64,000 bases of DNA from Thalassococcus arenae (GCF_019104745.1 NZ_JAHRWL010000002.1:62001-126000), one strand, 5' to 3'. Shown: positions 17,549 through 26,780, counted from the first letter of the stretch. The notes: generated by a model not told the origin, from the sequence alone. A program made the numbers and translations.

Positions 17549-17592
17549 GCAAATCCCTTGCAAGGGATTTGCAAATTCCTTTCAGGAATTTG
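17549..17592. promoter_or_regulatory. Two adjacent palindromes with TTTGCAAA between lldD and pyc
   Basis: 17549-17572 is a perfect 24-bp palindrome (GCAAATCCCTTG and its complement). 17572-17592 is a second inverted repeat (CAAATTCCT, TTC, AGGAATTTG) that includes the lldD stop codon. The junction holds TTTGCAAA (17568-17575). The pair could end lldD transcription (no T-run) or be an operator about 115 bases upstream of pyc. Confidence 0.5.
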
Positions 17593-18736
17593 ACGCCTGC
17601 CGGATCAGGCGGCGCGGCAGATCGGAGAGGGCGTGCGTGCCGATCTGGGCCATGTTGAGCTGCATGTCGTCGGTCAGGATGTGCATCAGATGCGCCGGAC
17701 CGGCATCGCCGAGCGCGGCGACAGCGTAATGCCAGGCCCGGCCAAGCATGACGAAATTCGCGCCGAGCGCGAGGGCACGCAGAACGTCCATGCCGGAACT
17801 GACCCCGCTGTCGAAAAGCAGCGGCATGTCCGGGCCGACGGCGTCGCGGATCATGGGAAGCTGGGTGATCGCCGCCGGGCCGGGTTCGAATTGCCGCCCG
17901 GAATGGTTCGACACCCAGATCGCATCGACCCCTTCGCTGACCAGCCGTTTGGCGGCGTCGGGGCACATCACGCCCTTGACGAGGAAATCGCGATCCCATT
18001 CGCTGCGCAACGCCTTCAGCGTGTCCCAGTCCGGGGCGCCGCGGATGATGTGGCCGGCATGGGCGAGCGACGACAGGGATTCGACCCGGTCAAGGTAGCT
18101 TTCGGGCAGTCGGAGGCGCGGCTGACCGACCTTCAGCGTGCCCAGCGACCAGCGCGGATGGGTCAGGATTTCCCAGATCACCCTCGGCGTGATTTTCGGC
18201 GGCAGGGTCAGCTTGGCCCGGCGCTGGCGTTCGCGGCGGCTGTCGTCGGGCACGTCGACGGTCAGGATCAGCTTGGTGAAGCCGCTGTCGCGGGCGCGGC
18301 GCAGCATGTCGCGGCGGATCCCCGCGTCGGCCGGGCAATAGAGCTGGAACCAGCCCATGTCTCCGGAAAGCGGTCCGATCTCCTCGGGCAGCCGGGTGGC
18401 GACGGTGGAGATCGCGTAGGGGATGCGCGCGGCTTGCGCGAAGCGCGCCAGGATCGCCTCGGCGCCGGGCCACATCAGCCCGGACATGCCCAGCGGTGCG
18501 ATGCCGAAGGGACGGGCATAGTCGGTGCCCATGAAACGCGTGGTGAAATCCGGCGCGACCCGGCCCGGCAGGATGTCTGGCAGGAACAGCACATCGTCCA
18601 GCGCCTGGCGATTGCGCGCGACCTGCAGCTCGGTACCGGTGCCGCTGTCGAGATATTCGAAGGCGAAATGCGGGATGCGCCGGCGGGCGCGCGCACGCAG
18701 GTCCGAGACGGCCGGGTAGGTCAGGTCGAGATCCAT
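17582..18736 (-). CDS. lldD: FMN-dependent alpha-hydroxy-acid dehydrogenase, LldD type
   Basis: A protein of 384 residues in the L-lactate dehydrogenase (cytochrome)/glycolate oxidase family. FMN and substrate residues are visible: 'FAFEYLDSGTGTELQ', 'APLGMSGLMWPGAE', 'WFQLYCPAD', 'LTVDVPDDSRRERQ' and the catalytic His in 'IWVSNHSGRQFEPGP' (His278), followed by 'FDSGVSSGMDVLRALALGA'. It probably oxidises L-lactate to pyruvate at the membrane, next to pyc which would carboxylate that pyruvate. I use ATG 18736 (MDLDLTYPAV); ATG 18745 is also possible. Related enzymes oxidise other 2-hydroxy acids, so the substrate is not certain. Confidence 0.85.
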   Translation of the reverse strand: MDLDLTYPAVSDLRARARRRIPHFAFEYLDSGTGTELQVARNRQALDDVLFLPDILPGRVAPDFTTRFMGTDYARPFGIAPLGMSGLMWPGAEAILARFAQAARIPYAISTVATRLPEEIGPLSGDMGWFQLYCPADAGIRRDMLRRARDSGFTKLILTVDVPDDSRRERQRRAKLTLPPKITPRVIWEILTHPRWSLGTLKVGQPRLRLPESYLDRVESLSSLAHAGHIIRGAPDWDTLKALRSEWDRDFLVKGVMCPDAAKRLVSEGVDAIWVSNHSGRQFEPGPAAITQLPMIRDAVGPDMPLLFDSGVSSGMDVLRALALGANFVMLGRAWHYAVAALGDAGPAHLMHILTDDMQLNMAQIGTHALSDLPRRLIRQASNS

Positions 18737-18803
18737 GCACGGCATTTGTGCCGGCGGTCGCGCGCTTGTCCAGACGCGGCGCGGGGTGGCCGGTGGCGGG
18801 TCA

Positions 18804-18826
18804 GCGTATTTTTCAAAGAGAAGAAG
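18804..18826 (+). repeat. Dispersed intergenic motif, copy 4
   Basis: GCGTATTTTTCAAAGAGAAG followed by AAG, 56 bases before the helicase start; matches the copy at 32348-32370 except at two or three central positions. Confidence 0.5.
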
Positions 18827-18881
18827 AACAGGTCGGGAACATTGTCTTTATCTTGCGGGCCGACCGCGCTAGGTTTGCTCC

Positions 18882-21236
18882 ATGAGCAGTTTCGACGATA
18901 TCGACGCCTTCGAGGGCGCTTCGCTGGCGGCGCGCGCGGTGGCGGCGCGACCGGCGCCTTATCTCGACGGGTTGAACCCGGCGCAGCGCGAAGCCGTGGA
19001 GCGGCTGGACGGGCCGGTGCTGATGCTGGCCGGTGCGGGCACCGGCAAGACCAAGGCGCTGACCACGCGCATCGTGCATCTGCTGAACACCGGCCGGGCG
19101 CGGCCGAACGAGATCCTGGCGGTCACCTTCACCAACAAGGCGGCGCGCGAGATGAAGATGCGGGTCTCGGGCCTGCTGGGTCAGACGGTGGAGGGGATGC
19201 CGTGGCTGGGCACTTTCCACGCGATCTGCGTGAAACTGCTGCGCCGTCATGCCGAGCTGGTGGATCTGAAGTCCAATTTCACCATTTTGGATACCGACGA
19301 CCAGCTGCGGTTGCTCAAGCAGCTGGTGAGCGCGGCGGGGATCGACGACAAGCGCTGGCCTGCGCGGCAGCTGGCCAGCATCATCGACGGCTGGAAGAAC
19401 CGCGCGCTGACGCCCGACAAGGTACCCGCCGCCGATGCCGGGGCCTACAATCACCGGGGACCGGAGTTGTATGCGCAGTACCAGGTGCGGTTGCGCGAGC
19501 TGAACGCGGTGGATTTCGGCGATCTGCTGCTGCACATGGTCACGATCTTTCAGACCCATGCGGATGTGCTGGATCAATACCGCCGCTGGTTCCGCTATAT
19601 CCTCGTGGACGAATACCAGGACACCAACGTCGCCCAGTACCTGTGGCTGCGGCTGCTGGCGGGCGGGCACAAGAACATCTGCTGCGTCGGCGACGACGAC
19701 CAGTCGATCTATGGCTGGCGCGGCGCAGAGGTGGGCAACATCCTGCGCTTCGAGCAGGACTTTCCCGGCGCCCATGTGGTCCGGCTGGAACAGAATTACC
19801 GCTCGACCGCGCATATCCTGGCCGCCGCGTCCGGCGTGATCCGCGGCAATGCCTCGCGGCTGGGCAAGGAATTGTGGACCGAGGCCGAGGGCGGCGAGAA
19901 GGTGCGCCTGATCGGCCATTGGGACGGCGAGGAGGAGGCCCGCTGGGTCGGCGAGGAAATCGAGGCGATGCAGCGCGGCACGCGGGGCCTGCGGGCGTTT
20001 TCGCTGGACGAGATGGCGATCCTGGTGCGCGCCAGCCACCAGATGCGCGCCTTCGAGGACCGGTTCCTGACCATCGGTCTGCCCTATCGCGTGATCGGCG
20101 GGCCGCGGTTCTACGAGCGGATGGAGATCCGCGACGCGATGGCCTATTTCCGCCTGGTGGTCAGCCCCGAGGATGACCTGGCCTTCGAACGTATCGTCAA
20201 TACGCCCAAGCGCGGCCTGGGCGACAAGGCGCAACAGAAGATCCAGATGACCGCGCGTGAACACGGCGTCAGCCTGATCGAGGGGGCGCAGATCCTGCTG
20301 GACCTCAAGGGGTTGGGCGGCAAGGGCGCGATGGAACTGCAAGCCCTGCTGGATGGTGTGGCGCGTTGGGGCCGGATGACCGGCGACAAGGATCTGTCGC
20401 ACATGGAACTGGCCGAGATCGTCCTGGACGAGAGCGGCTATACCGCGATGTGGCAGAACGACAAGACACCCGAGGCGCCGGGGCGGCTGGAGAACCTCAA
20501 GGAACTGGTCAAGGCCTTGGAAGGCTTCGAGAATCTGCAAGGGTTCCTGGAACATGTCAGCCTGGTGATGGACAATGACAGCGACGATGGCGGCGCCAAG
20601 GTGTCGATCATGACGCTGCACGCCGCCAAGGGGCTGGAATTTCCGGCCGTGTTCCTGCCGGGCTGGGAAGACGGCCTGTTCCCGTCGCAGCGGTCGATGG
20701 ATGAGTCGGGCGTCAAGGGGCTCGAAGAGGAGCGCCGGCTGGCCTATGTCGGCATCACCCGGGCCGAGGAGGTCTGCACGGTTTCGTTTGCCTCGAACCG
20801 GCGGGTTTTCGGCCAATGGCAGTCGTCGCTGCCGTCGCGGTTCATCGACGAGTTGCCCGAGGAGCATGTCGAGGTGCTTACGCCGCCGGGCCTGTATGGC
20901 GGCGGCTACGGCGCGGCGGGCATGGCGCTCGGGGCCGGGTCGGGGCTGGAAGCCCGTGCGGCCGAGGCGAATGTCTACAATTCACCGGGCTGGAAACGCC
21001 TGCAGGCGCGGGCCGCGGACCGCCCTGTCAGCCAGCCGCGCGAGTCGCGCAATACCGTGATCGATCTCGAGGCGGTATCGGCCTTTGCCGTGGGCGACCG
21101 GGTGTTCCACCAGAAGTTCGGCTATGGCGGGATCGTCGGCATCGAAGGCGACAAGCTCGAGATCGAGTTCGACAAGGCCGGCACGAAAAAGGTGGTGGCG
21201 CGATTCATCCACGCCGCCGACGACATTCCGTTCTAG
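18882..21236 (+). CDS. uvrD: DNA helicase II, UvrD/PcrA type
   Basis: The 784-residue superfamily-1A helicase unwinds DNA 3' to 5' in mismatch and excision repair. Motifs in order: Q-motif 'LNPAQREAVE' (31-40), Walker A 'GAGTGKTKAL' (51-60), Ia 'VTFTNKAAREMK', II 'ILVDEYQDTN', III 'VGDDDQSIYGWRGAEV', IV 'LEQNYRST', V 'VSIMTLHAAKGLEFPAVFLP', VI 'RRLAYVGITRAEE'. The C-terminal tail ends in a Tudor-like fold 'DRVFHQKFGYGGIVGIEGDK', as in PcrA/UvrD, where it contacts RNA polymerase. Start ATG 18882; it stands alone, divergent from lldD. Confidence 0.96.
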   Translation: MSSFDDIDAFEGASLAARAVAARPAPYLDGLNPAQREAVERLDGPVLMLAGAGTGKTKALTTRIVHLLNTGRARPNEILAVTFTNKAAREMKMRVSGLLGQTVEGMPWLGTFHAICVKLLRRHAELVDLKSNFTILDTDDQLRLLKQLVSAAGIDDKRWPARQLASIIDGWKNRALTPDKVPAADAGAYNHRGPELYAQYQVRLRELNAVDFGDLLLHMVTIFQTHADVLDQYRRWFRYILVDEYQDTNVAQYLWLRLLAGGHKNICCVGDDDQSIYGWRGAEVGNILRFEQDFPGAHVVRLEQNYRSTAHILAAASGVIRGNASRLGKELWTEAEGGEKVRLIGHWDGEEEARWVGEEIEAMQRGTRGLRAFSLDEMAILVRASHQMRAFEDRFLTIGLPYRVIGGPRFYERMEIRDAMAYFRLVVSPEDDLAFERIVNTPKRGLGDKAQQKIQMTAREHGVSLIEGAQILLDLKGLGGKGAMELQALLDGVARWGRMTGDKDLSHMELAEIVLDESGYTAMWQNDKTPEAPGRLENLKELVKALEGFENLQGFLEHVSLVMDNDSDDGGAKVSIMTLHAAKGLEFPAVFLPGWEDGLFPSQRSMDESGVKGLEEERRLAYVGITRAEEVCTVSFASNRRVFGQWQSSLPSRFIDELPEEHVEVLTPPGLYGGGYGAAGMALGAGSGLEARAAEANVYNSPGWKRLQARAADRPVSQPRESRNTVIDLEAVSAFAVGDRVFHQKFGYGGIVGIEGDKLEIEFDKAGTKKVVARFIHAADDIPF

Positions 21237-21316
21237 GCCGCGCGCTTTCCGGCGCGCGCAACCCACAGCTTTGCCATTCCGGGCGCCCCCGTTCGCGCTA
21301 TCGAGCGGCCCGGACG

Positions 21317-21778
21317 CTAGGCCACCGGCAGGGGCGCGTCCGGCTTGGTCTGGCCCAGCACGATCTGGCTGTGCACGCGGGCCACGACCGGATGGGCCAA
21401 CAGCACCTCATGGATGAGCCGGTTGAGTGCCGGAAGGTCGGCGCAGAACACCCGCAGCAGGTAGTCGGCTTCGCCGGTCATGGTCCAGGCCGAGGTGATC
21501 TCGGGTCGGGTCGCCAGGAGGCGCGTGAAACTGGCGCCTTCCGCCGCGCCGTGGCGCGCCAGTTGCACCTGGACAAAGGCCTGCACGTCGAGGCCCAGTC
21601 TTTCGGCATCGAGGCGCGCGGTGTAGCCGCGTATGACGCCGGCCTCTTCCAGACGTTGCCGCCGGCGCCCGGCCTGGCTGGGCGACAGGTTCAACGCCTC
21701 GCCCAGGGTCTGTGCGGTGGCCTGGCCATCCCGTTGCAGCGTTTCCAGCAGCGCGATATCGGCTTTGTCGAATTTCAT
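21317..21778 (-). CDS. Lrp/AsnC-family transcriptional regulator
   Basis: A 153-residue regulator with an N-terminal winged helix ('ADIALLETLQRDGQATAQTL', 'LNLSPSQAGRRRQRLEEAGV') and a C-terminal RAM ligand-binding domain ('VQLARHGAAEGASFTRLL', 'TMTGEADYLLRVFCAD'). I start it at ATG 21778 (MKFDKADI); the GTG at 21802 is less likely. It is divergent from hppD, and such pairs usually mean control of the neighbouring aromatic amino acid catabolic gene with an aromatic amino acid as ligand. Candidate operators are the GGGTAAA repeats in the shared gap. Confidence 0.88.
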   Translation of the reverse strand: MKFDKADIALLETLQRDGQATAQTLGEALNLSPSQAGRRRQRLEEAGVIRGYTARLDAERLGLDVQAFVQVQLARHGAAEGASFTRLLATRPEITSAWTMTGEADYLLRVFCADLPALNRLIHEVLLAHPVVARVHSQIVLGQTKPDAPLPVA

Positions 21779-21794
21779 GCGTTTTTCGTGCACG

Positions 21795-21890
21795 TTTACC
21801 ACTCATCTTGCGGATATCGCCCGCATGTGCGCTGAACTGCGTCAAGAATGCGCGCTCTTCGCGCGTGGGTAAAGATATACTTGGGGTAAA
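21795..21890. promoter_or_regulatory. Candidate Lrp-type operator region between the regulator gene and hppD
   Basis: GGGTAAA occurs at 21867-21873 and again at 21884-21890 (17-base phase), and the inverted half TTTACC is at 21795-21800. A GCGCG/CGCGC hairpin lies between. Regularly phased half-sites are typical for Lrp-family proteins. Confidence 0.45.
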
Positions 21891-21911
21891 TCATTCAACA
21901 GGAGAGACGCA

Positions 21912-23021
21912 ATGGGCCCTTTCCCGCACGACGCCCCGCAAGCCAAGATCACCGTCGACAATCCGGCCGGCACCGACGGTTTCGAGTTCGTGGAATTCGC
22001 CCATCCCGATCCGCAGGAATTGCGCGATCTGTTCGCGAAAATGGGTTATGTCCACGTCGCCAACCACAAGTCCAAGGCGATCGAGCTATGGCAGCAGGGC
22101 GACATCACCTATGTGCTGAACGCCGAGCCGAACAGCTTTGCCGCGCGGTTCGTCGCCGAACACGGGCCGTGCGCGCCTTCGATGGCCTGGCGTGTCGTCG
22201 ATGCGCAACATGCCTTTGACCATGCCGTGAAGAACGGTGCAGAACCCTATGAAAGCGCTGACAAAACCGTGGACTGGCCGGCGATCAAGGGGATCGGCGG
22301 CAGCCTGATCTATTTCACCGATCAGTATTACGACACCTCTCCCTACAACGCCGAATTCACCTGGATCGAGCAGAGCAAGCCGCGCGGCGTGGGCTTTTAC
22401 TATCTCGATCACCTGACCCACAACGTGTTCAAGGGCAACATGGATACCTGGTTCGGGTTCTACGGACGGCTGTTCAATTTCCGTGAAATCCGGTTCTTCG
22501 ACATCGAGGGCAAGTTCACCGGGCTGTTCAGCCGCGCGCTGACGTCGCCCTGCGGGCGCATCCGCATTCCGATCAACGAGGACCGGGGCGAAACCGGGCA
22601 GATCGTGGCCTATCTGAAAAAATACAAGGGCGAGGGCATCCAGCACATCGCTGTTGGCGCGCGCGACATCTACGACGCGACCGATGCCATTGCCGCGAAT
22701 GGCATCCGGTTCATGCCGGGCCCGCCCGACACCTACTACGACCAGAGCTTTGACCGGGTGCGCGGCCATGAGGAACCCGTTGACCGGATGAAGAAGCACG
22801 GAATCCTGATCGATGGCGAAGGCGTGGTGGATGGCGGCGAAACCCGGATCCTGCTGCAGATCTTTTCCAAGACCGTGATCGGTCCGATCTTTTTCGAGTT
22901 CATCCAGCGCAAGGGCGATGACGGTTTCGGCGAGGGCAACTTCAAGGCGCTTTTCGAATCCATCGAAGCCGAACAGATCGCCAATGGCGAGATCCCCGGC
23001 GCGACGAAACCGGCGGCCTGA
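21912..23021 (+). CDS. hppD: 4-hydroxyphenylpyruvate dioxygenase
   Basis: The 369-residue non-haem iron dioxygenase converts 4-hydroxyphenylpyruvate to homogentisate in tyrosine breakdown. The facial triad is visible: His167 in 'YYLDHLTHNVFKGNM', His245 in 'EGIQHIAVGARDIYD', and Glu329 in 'GPIFFEFIQRKGDDGFGEGN', followed by the C-terminal gating helix. The N-terminal half is the usual degenerate VOC domain. ATG 21912 follows an AGGAGAGA site. Divergent from an Lrp-family regulator; no hmgA or fahA is in the window. Confidence 0.97.
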   Translation: MGPFPHDAPQAKITVDNPAGTDGFEFVEFAHPDPQELRDLFAKMGYVHVANHKSKAIELWQQGDITYVLNAEPNSFAARFVAEHGPCAPSMAWRVVDAQHAFDHAVKNGAEPYESADKTVDWPAIKGIGGSLIYFTDQYYDTSPYNAEFTWIEQSKPRGVGFYYLDHLTHNVFKGNMDTWFGFYGRLFNFREIRFFDIEGKFTGLFSRALTSPCGRIRIPINEDRGETGQIVAYLKKYKGEGIQHIAVGARDIYDATDAIAANGIRFMPGPPDTYYDQSFDRVRGHEEPVDRMKKHGILIDGEGVVDGGETRILLQIFSKTVIGPIFFEFIQRKGDDGFGEGNFKALFESIEAEQIANGEIPGATKPAA

Positions 23022-23135
23022 TCCAGATCCATCGGCCATGAAATCGCCGCTGCGCGTGGCGACGGATCGCCCCCGTGGGTCTGCAAGCGCGTCGGGACTC
23101 CGCACGCCCCTGCGCGGCGCCGCGGCGGTGCGGGA

Positions 23136-25844
23136 TCAGCTGCGGGGCATCTTCAGGACGATGGTGCGGCCACCCTTGGTGTAGCGCAGTTCGTCATCGT
23201 CGATCGTGGCAACCCGGCCGCCATCGATCGCGTCGCCCACCTTGACCTTCTGGTAACGGCCGCTGGGCAGCCGCACCAAGGCGCGGCGGCTGGACGGTTT
23301 GCCGAAAACCCCGATCAGGTTGACCCGGTTGAGATTGATCGCGTTGCGCATCGTGGCTTGCTGCGCGACCGAGGATGGGGACGGCGCAGTGGGCGTGACC
23401 GTGCGCGGCGCGACCGCCGCGGCGGTGCGCACCGGCTCGGCCTCGGCCTGCGGTGTCACGCGCTCGGCGCGCTGGACAATCGCCGCCATGTTGTTGGGGC
23501 GTTTCAACGGGTTGAGCGAGGCGCGCACTGCCAGAGCCGTGGCCGGTTCGTCGGGTTCGGCGGCAGTCGCATCTTCCTGAGCGGTGCGCGGACGCATGAC
23601 CGGACGCATCCGCGCCAATTCTGCGCGCGACACGCCGCCCAGCAGCGCGCGTTCACGGTCTTCGACCACGGTGTCGGGGCGCAGCCGCGGGCGGAAGGCG
23701 GCCAGCGCGGCGCTGGCCTGGGCCGGAGCGTCTGGCAGCGCCAGCGGCGCCTGGGCCGAGGCCGACGCGGTGCGCAAAGGCGGAATGACGGGCGGGCGGC
23801 CGGTGAAGACGCGGACGCCATCGGGCGTCATCGCACCGGTCGCGGTGGCCCGGACAAGGCCGCGATCGTCGAAATCGAAACGCAAACCGGCGGCTGGTGG
23901 CAGGCCCGGATCGGCGGGCGCGGGGATCTGCGCCAAAAGCCGCGGATCGGGCAGGGCGACGGCGTCGAACTGGCCGACCGCGGGATCGATAGAAGCGATG
24001 TAGATGTCCTCGACCTGGTCCTGCTGCAAGTCCAGCGGCGCGGTGGGCGCGCGGGGCCAGATGCCGGTGGCGGCATAGGTCGCCTCTGCCTGTTCGGGTG
24101 TCATCGCATAGGGTTGACGCACCGGGCTCAGCGCAGCTGGCGCTGTGTCGGACGTGTCGGCGTCCTGAAGGGCGGCGATCTGGACGTCTTGCCCTTCGTC
24201 GTTGGTGACCGGTTCAGCGGGTTCGGCCATGGCAGGTGCCGTTTCGGATACGGGCGCCTGGACGATCGCGCGGTCCTGGCCGCTGCCGAAAAACCGCGCC
24301 AGGCCTTCATCGACGAAGACCGCGGCCCAGGCGGCGACGCCAAGCAGGAACAGCAGCAGGGCGGTCGTCAGCATCAGGCCGAGGAACCGGGGCTTGCCAC
24401 CGATCTTTGGTTCTTCGCGCGCGCCGAAGATCGTCATGCGGCGGCGTTCGTCCGCCAAAGCTGCGGCCGCCGCGCTCGATCCTTCGGGGGCGCGAGCGGA
24501 TTTGCGCAGCGCGGCGAGGCTGCGCGCGCCGGTCGGCGCGGCCTCGTCGCTTGCCGCGGGTGCGGTGGACTTGCCGAGGCTGGCTAGCGACCGTGGTGGC
24601 TTGGGCGGATTGGCAGGTGCGGTCGTGGCCGCAGGCACCGGTGCTGCGGGCCTGGCCGCCGGTTTCGGTGCCGGCGGCGGAGTTTTCGGCGGCTCTGTCC
24701 GGGCTGGGGGCTTGGGACGCCGCGAAAAGAACCCGTTTCGCGACGCCTGCGCATCGGGCGCGGTGTCGGGGTCGGTCGCCAGGCCGGGGGCCGAGATTCC
24801 GGCCTCGCGCAGCGCCTGGTCGGGAGAGGCAACCGGGGTAATGCGTGATCTACTCGGTAATGGCGGTTCAGCGGTGACAGAAAGGCGCGGTGCCTTTGCC
24901 GAGGGTTCGGCCGTTCGCACGGCCCGGATCGAACTGAAGGACGGTCCGGGCTCTTTCGGGGCGGCGGCCGTCGGTTCCGCGTCCGGATCGTCGGCAGGCC
25001 CGTCCTGCGCCGCGTTCTTGACAGCGTTGGACGACACGCGTCCTGCGACGGTGGCCAGCGACGAAACCGGCACGGTCGGATTGCCCGCTGCCGGCTGCTC
25101 CGCAGCGTCTGCCGGGTCGGGCGACACCGTCGCATGACTGGTTTCGGGCACGGGGGCCGGGTCGGGAGTGGGATCCGGCCGCGTGACCGGCTTGTCGAGG
25201 GGGGCCCGGGCCAGAACCGCGTCTTCGGGCGTGCCGATCGGTTCGGGGCGGTCTGCATCGGCCTCGGATGCGTCGTCCTGTCCGGCGTCGAGAAACGCGG
25301 ACACGGCGATTTCGGTGGCGTCCTGCACAACGAATTCGTCCATCCGTTCGGGCGCCGGCCCGTCCCACGACTTGGCCTTGCCGAAATCGACCGCGCCCAC
25401 GAACGCATCCCTGGGCGCCAGCGTCGAAAAACCGACCGGCACGAAGCCGTGGGCGCGGGCAAAGCCTTCTGCCTCGTCGAGCGTTTCCAGAGCCACGGCG
25501 GCAGCCCGGATGCGATCGCCGGCCAACGACCAGTCGTAGCGCAGTGCATCGATCGGGTAGGGAGTGGCGCCGTCCAGTTCCCGGCGCAGCGCGGCATCGC
25601 GGCTGGCGCGGTCGCCGCCCGGGTCGGCAAAGTCGAGATAGCGGATCTGCTCGTTCGGCAACAACAGAAGCACTTCGCGCGCGGTGTCGTCCTGGGTCAG
25701 GGCGCGGTCGCGCAGGTCGCCAAGGGCGGTATCCAGATCGTCGGTGTCCAGCGCGACGGTTTCGCCCCGCAGCCAGACGTCCCCCGCCCGGCGCAGCAGA
25801 GTGATTCCTTCCGATGACAGTGACAGCGCGAAATTCGGTACCAT
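23136..25844 (-). CDS. Large single-pass membrane protein, PilM/GspL-like N-terminus and GspC/PilP-like C-terminus
   Basis: 902 residues. The N-terminus (1-170) looks like a PilM/GspL actin-like cytoplasmic domain: 'VLLLLPNEQIRYLDFADPGG', 'RELDGATPYPIDALRYDWSL'. Residues 190-480 are Pro/Ala-rich and disordered. One membrane segment lies at 487-511 ('LTTALLLFLLGVAAWAAVFV'). A second disordered stretch leads to a C-terminal beta domain (830-902) with 'NLIGVFGKPSSRRALVRLPS' and 'GDAIDGGRVATIDDDELRYT', the layout of GspC/PilP homology regions. No other secretion or pilus genes are adjacent. Similar proteins are sometimes misnamed 'translation initiation factor 2'. Start ATG 25844. Confidence 0.6.
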   Translation of the reverse strand: MVPNFALSLSSEGITLLRRAGDVWLRGETVALDTDDLDTALGDLRDRALTQDDTAREVLLLLPNEQIRYLDFADPGGDRASRDAALRRELDGATPYPIDALRYDWSLAGDRIRAAAVALETLDEAEGFARAHGFVPVGFSTLAPRDAFVGAVDFGKAKSWDGPAPERMDEFVVQDATEIAVSAFLDAGQDDASEADADRPEPIGTPEDAVLARAPLDKPVTRPDPTPDPAPVPETSHATVSPDPADAAEQPAAGNPTVPVSSLATVAGRVSSNAVKNAAQDGPADDPDAEPTAAAPKEPGPSFSSIRAVRTAEPSAKAPRLSVTAEPPLPSRSRITPVASPDQALREAGISAPGLATDPDTAPDAQASRNGFFSRRPKPPARTEPPKTPPPAPKPAARPAAPVPAATTAPANPPKPPRSLASLGKSTAPAASDEAAPTGARSLAALRKSARAPEGSSAAAAALADERRRMTIFGAREEPKIGGKPRFLGLMLTTALLLFLLGVAAWAAVFVDEGLARFFGSGQDRAIVQAPVSETAPAMAEPAEPVTNDEGQDVQIAALQDADTSDTAPAALSPVRQPYAMTPEQAEATYAATGIWPRAPTAPLDLQQDQVEDIYIASIDPAVGQFDAVALPDPRLLAQIPAPADPGLPPAAGLRFDFDDRGLVRATATGAMTPDGVRVFTGRPPVIPPLRTASASAQAPLALPDAPAQASAALAAFRPRLRPDTVVEDRERALLGGVSRAELARMRPVMRPRTAQEDATAAEPDEPATALAVRASLNPLKRPNNMAAIVQRAERVTPQAEAEPVRTAAAVAPRTVTPTAPSPSSVAQQATMRNAINLNRVNLIGVFGKPSSRRALVRLPSGRYQKVKVGDAIDGGRVATIDDDELRYTKGGRTIVLKMPRS

Positions 25845-26012
25845 GGAGCGTCTTTAGCATTGCGTCCGGGGGACAGGGAGTCCTTTGACGCCGGTCGGCA
25901 TGTTACAGCAAGGTGTTGCCGAGGAAAAGAAATGCGCCGACACGGGCCTTGTTTCAAAGGCCGTGCACGGTCACATTGCCGTCAGCGATGGCCCTGATCC
26001 GGAGGAATGGAG

Positions 26013-26723
26013 ATGCCCGGTTTTCGTTTGTTTCTTGGATTGGCCGCGATGCTGGTGTCGCTGGCGCTGGTGACGCCCGCCATGGCGCAATCCGACGAGT
26101 CGGCGCGCCTGACGGTGACCGGGCAGGGCGAGGCCTTTGCCGCACCCGACATGGCGACCGTGACGCTGGGCATGACCGCGCAGGCGGATGCCGCGGACGC
26201 GGCGATGCAGCAGGTTTCGGCAGTGGTCGACGCGATCCTGGCACGGCTCGACGCGTTCGGCATTGCCGCCGCCGACCGCCAGACATCCGACCTGTCGCTC
26301 GGTCCGATCTACGGCAACCGTCAAAATGACGAAGGGGGCCGCGATATCGTGGGTTTCCAGGCCTATAACCGGCTGACCGTGCGCGTGCGCAACCTGGACG
26401 ACCTGGGTGATGTGCTGTCGGCGGTGCTGGACGACGGCGCCAACCAGCTCGACGGGCTGAGCTTTGGCGTACAGGATCCGCGGCCGGTGCTGGATGCCGC
26501 GCGCCGCGATGCGGTGGCCGATGCGCGCGCCAAGGCCGAGCTTTTCGCCGAGGCCGCCGGAGTGACGCTGGGGCCCGTGCTGTCGTTGACCGAAGGCGGC
26601 GGCCAGACCGGTCCCTTTCCCGAAATGATGAGCATGGCCCGCGGCGCCGATGCGGTGCCCGTCGCAGCGGGCGAAGCGACGTTTTCCGCCAGCGTGATGA
26701 TGGTCTTTGCGCTCGGGAACTGA
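26013..26723 (+). CDS. Periplasmic SIMPL-domain (DUF541) protein
   Basis: A 236-residue exported protein: signal peptide ending 'VTPAMAQS', then one SIMPL/DUF541 domain ('LTVTGQGEAFAAPDMATVTL', 'NRLTVRVRNLDDLGDVLSAV', 'ARAKAELFAEAAGVTLG', 'ATFSASVMMVFALGN'). The family forms oligomeric rings; some members are linked to oxidative stress, but no activity is agreed. GGAGG at 26001-26005 fits ATG 26013 rather than ATG 26007. It ends at a strong bidirectional terminator shared with the convergent sulfhydrylase gene. Confidence 0.9.
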   Translation: MPGFRLFLGLAAMLVSLALVTPAMAQSDESARLTVTGQGEAFAAPDMATVTLGMTAQADAADAAMQQVSAVVDAILARLDAFGIAAADRQTSDLSLGPIYGNRQNDEGGRDIVGFQAYNRLTVRVRNLDDLGDVLSAVLDDGANQLDGLSFGVQDPRPVLDAARRDAVADARAKAELFAEAAGVTLGPVLSLTEGGGQTGPFPEMMSMARGADAVPVAAGEATFSASVMMVFALGN

Positions 26724-26736
26724 GCCGGCGGGTCGA

Positions 26737-26761
26737 AAAAGCCGGCGCAGGGCCGGCTTTT
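26737..26761. terminator. Bidirectional intrinsic terminator
   Basis: AAAAGCCGGC (26737-26746) and GCCGGCTTTT (26752-26761) form a perfect 10-bp stem with a five-base loop and A/T tails on both sides, between convergent genes ending at 26723 (+) and 26781 (-). Confidence 0.9.
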
Positions 26762-26780
26762 CCGTTTTGTCTGCATTCGA

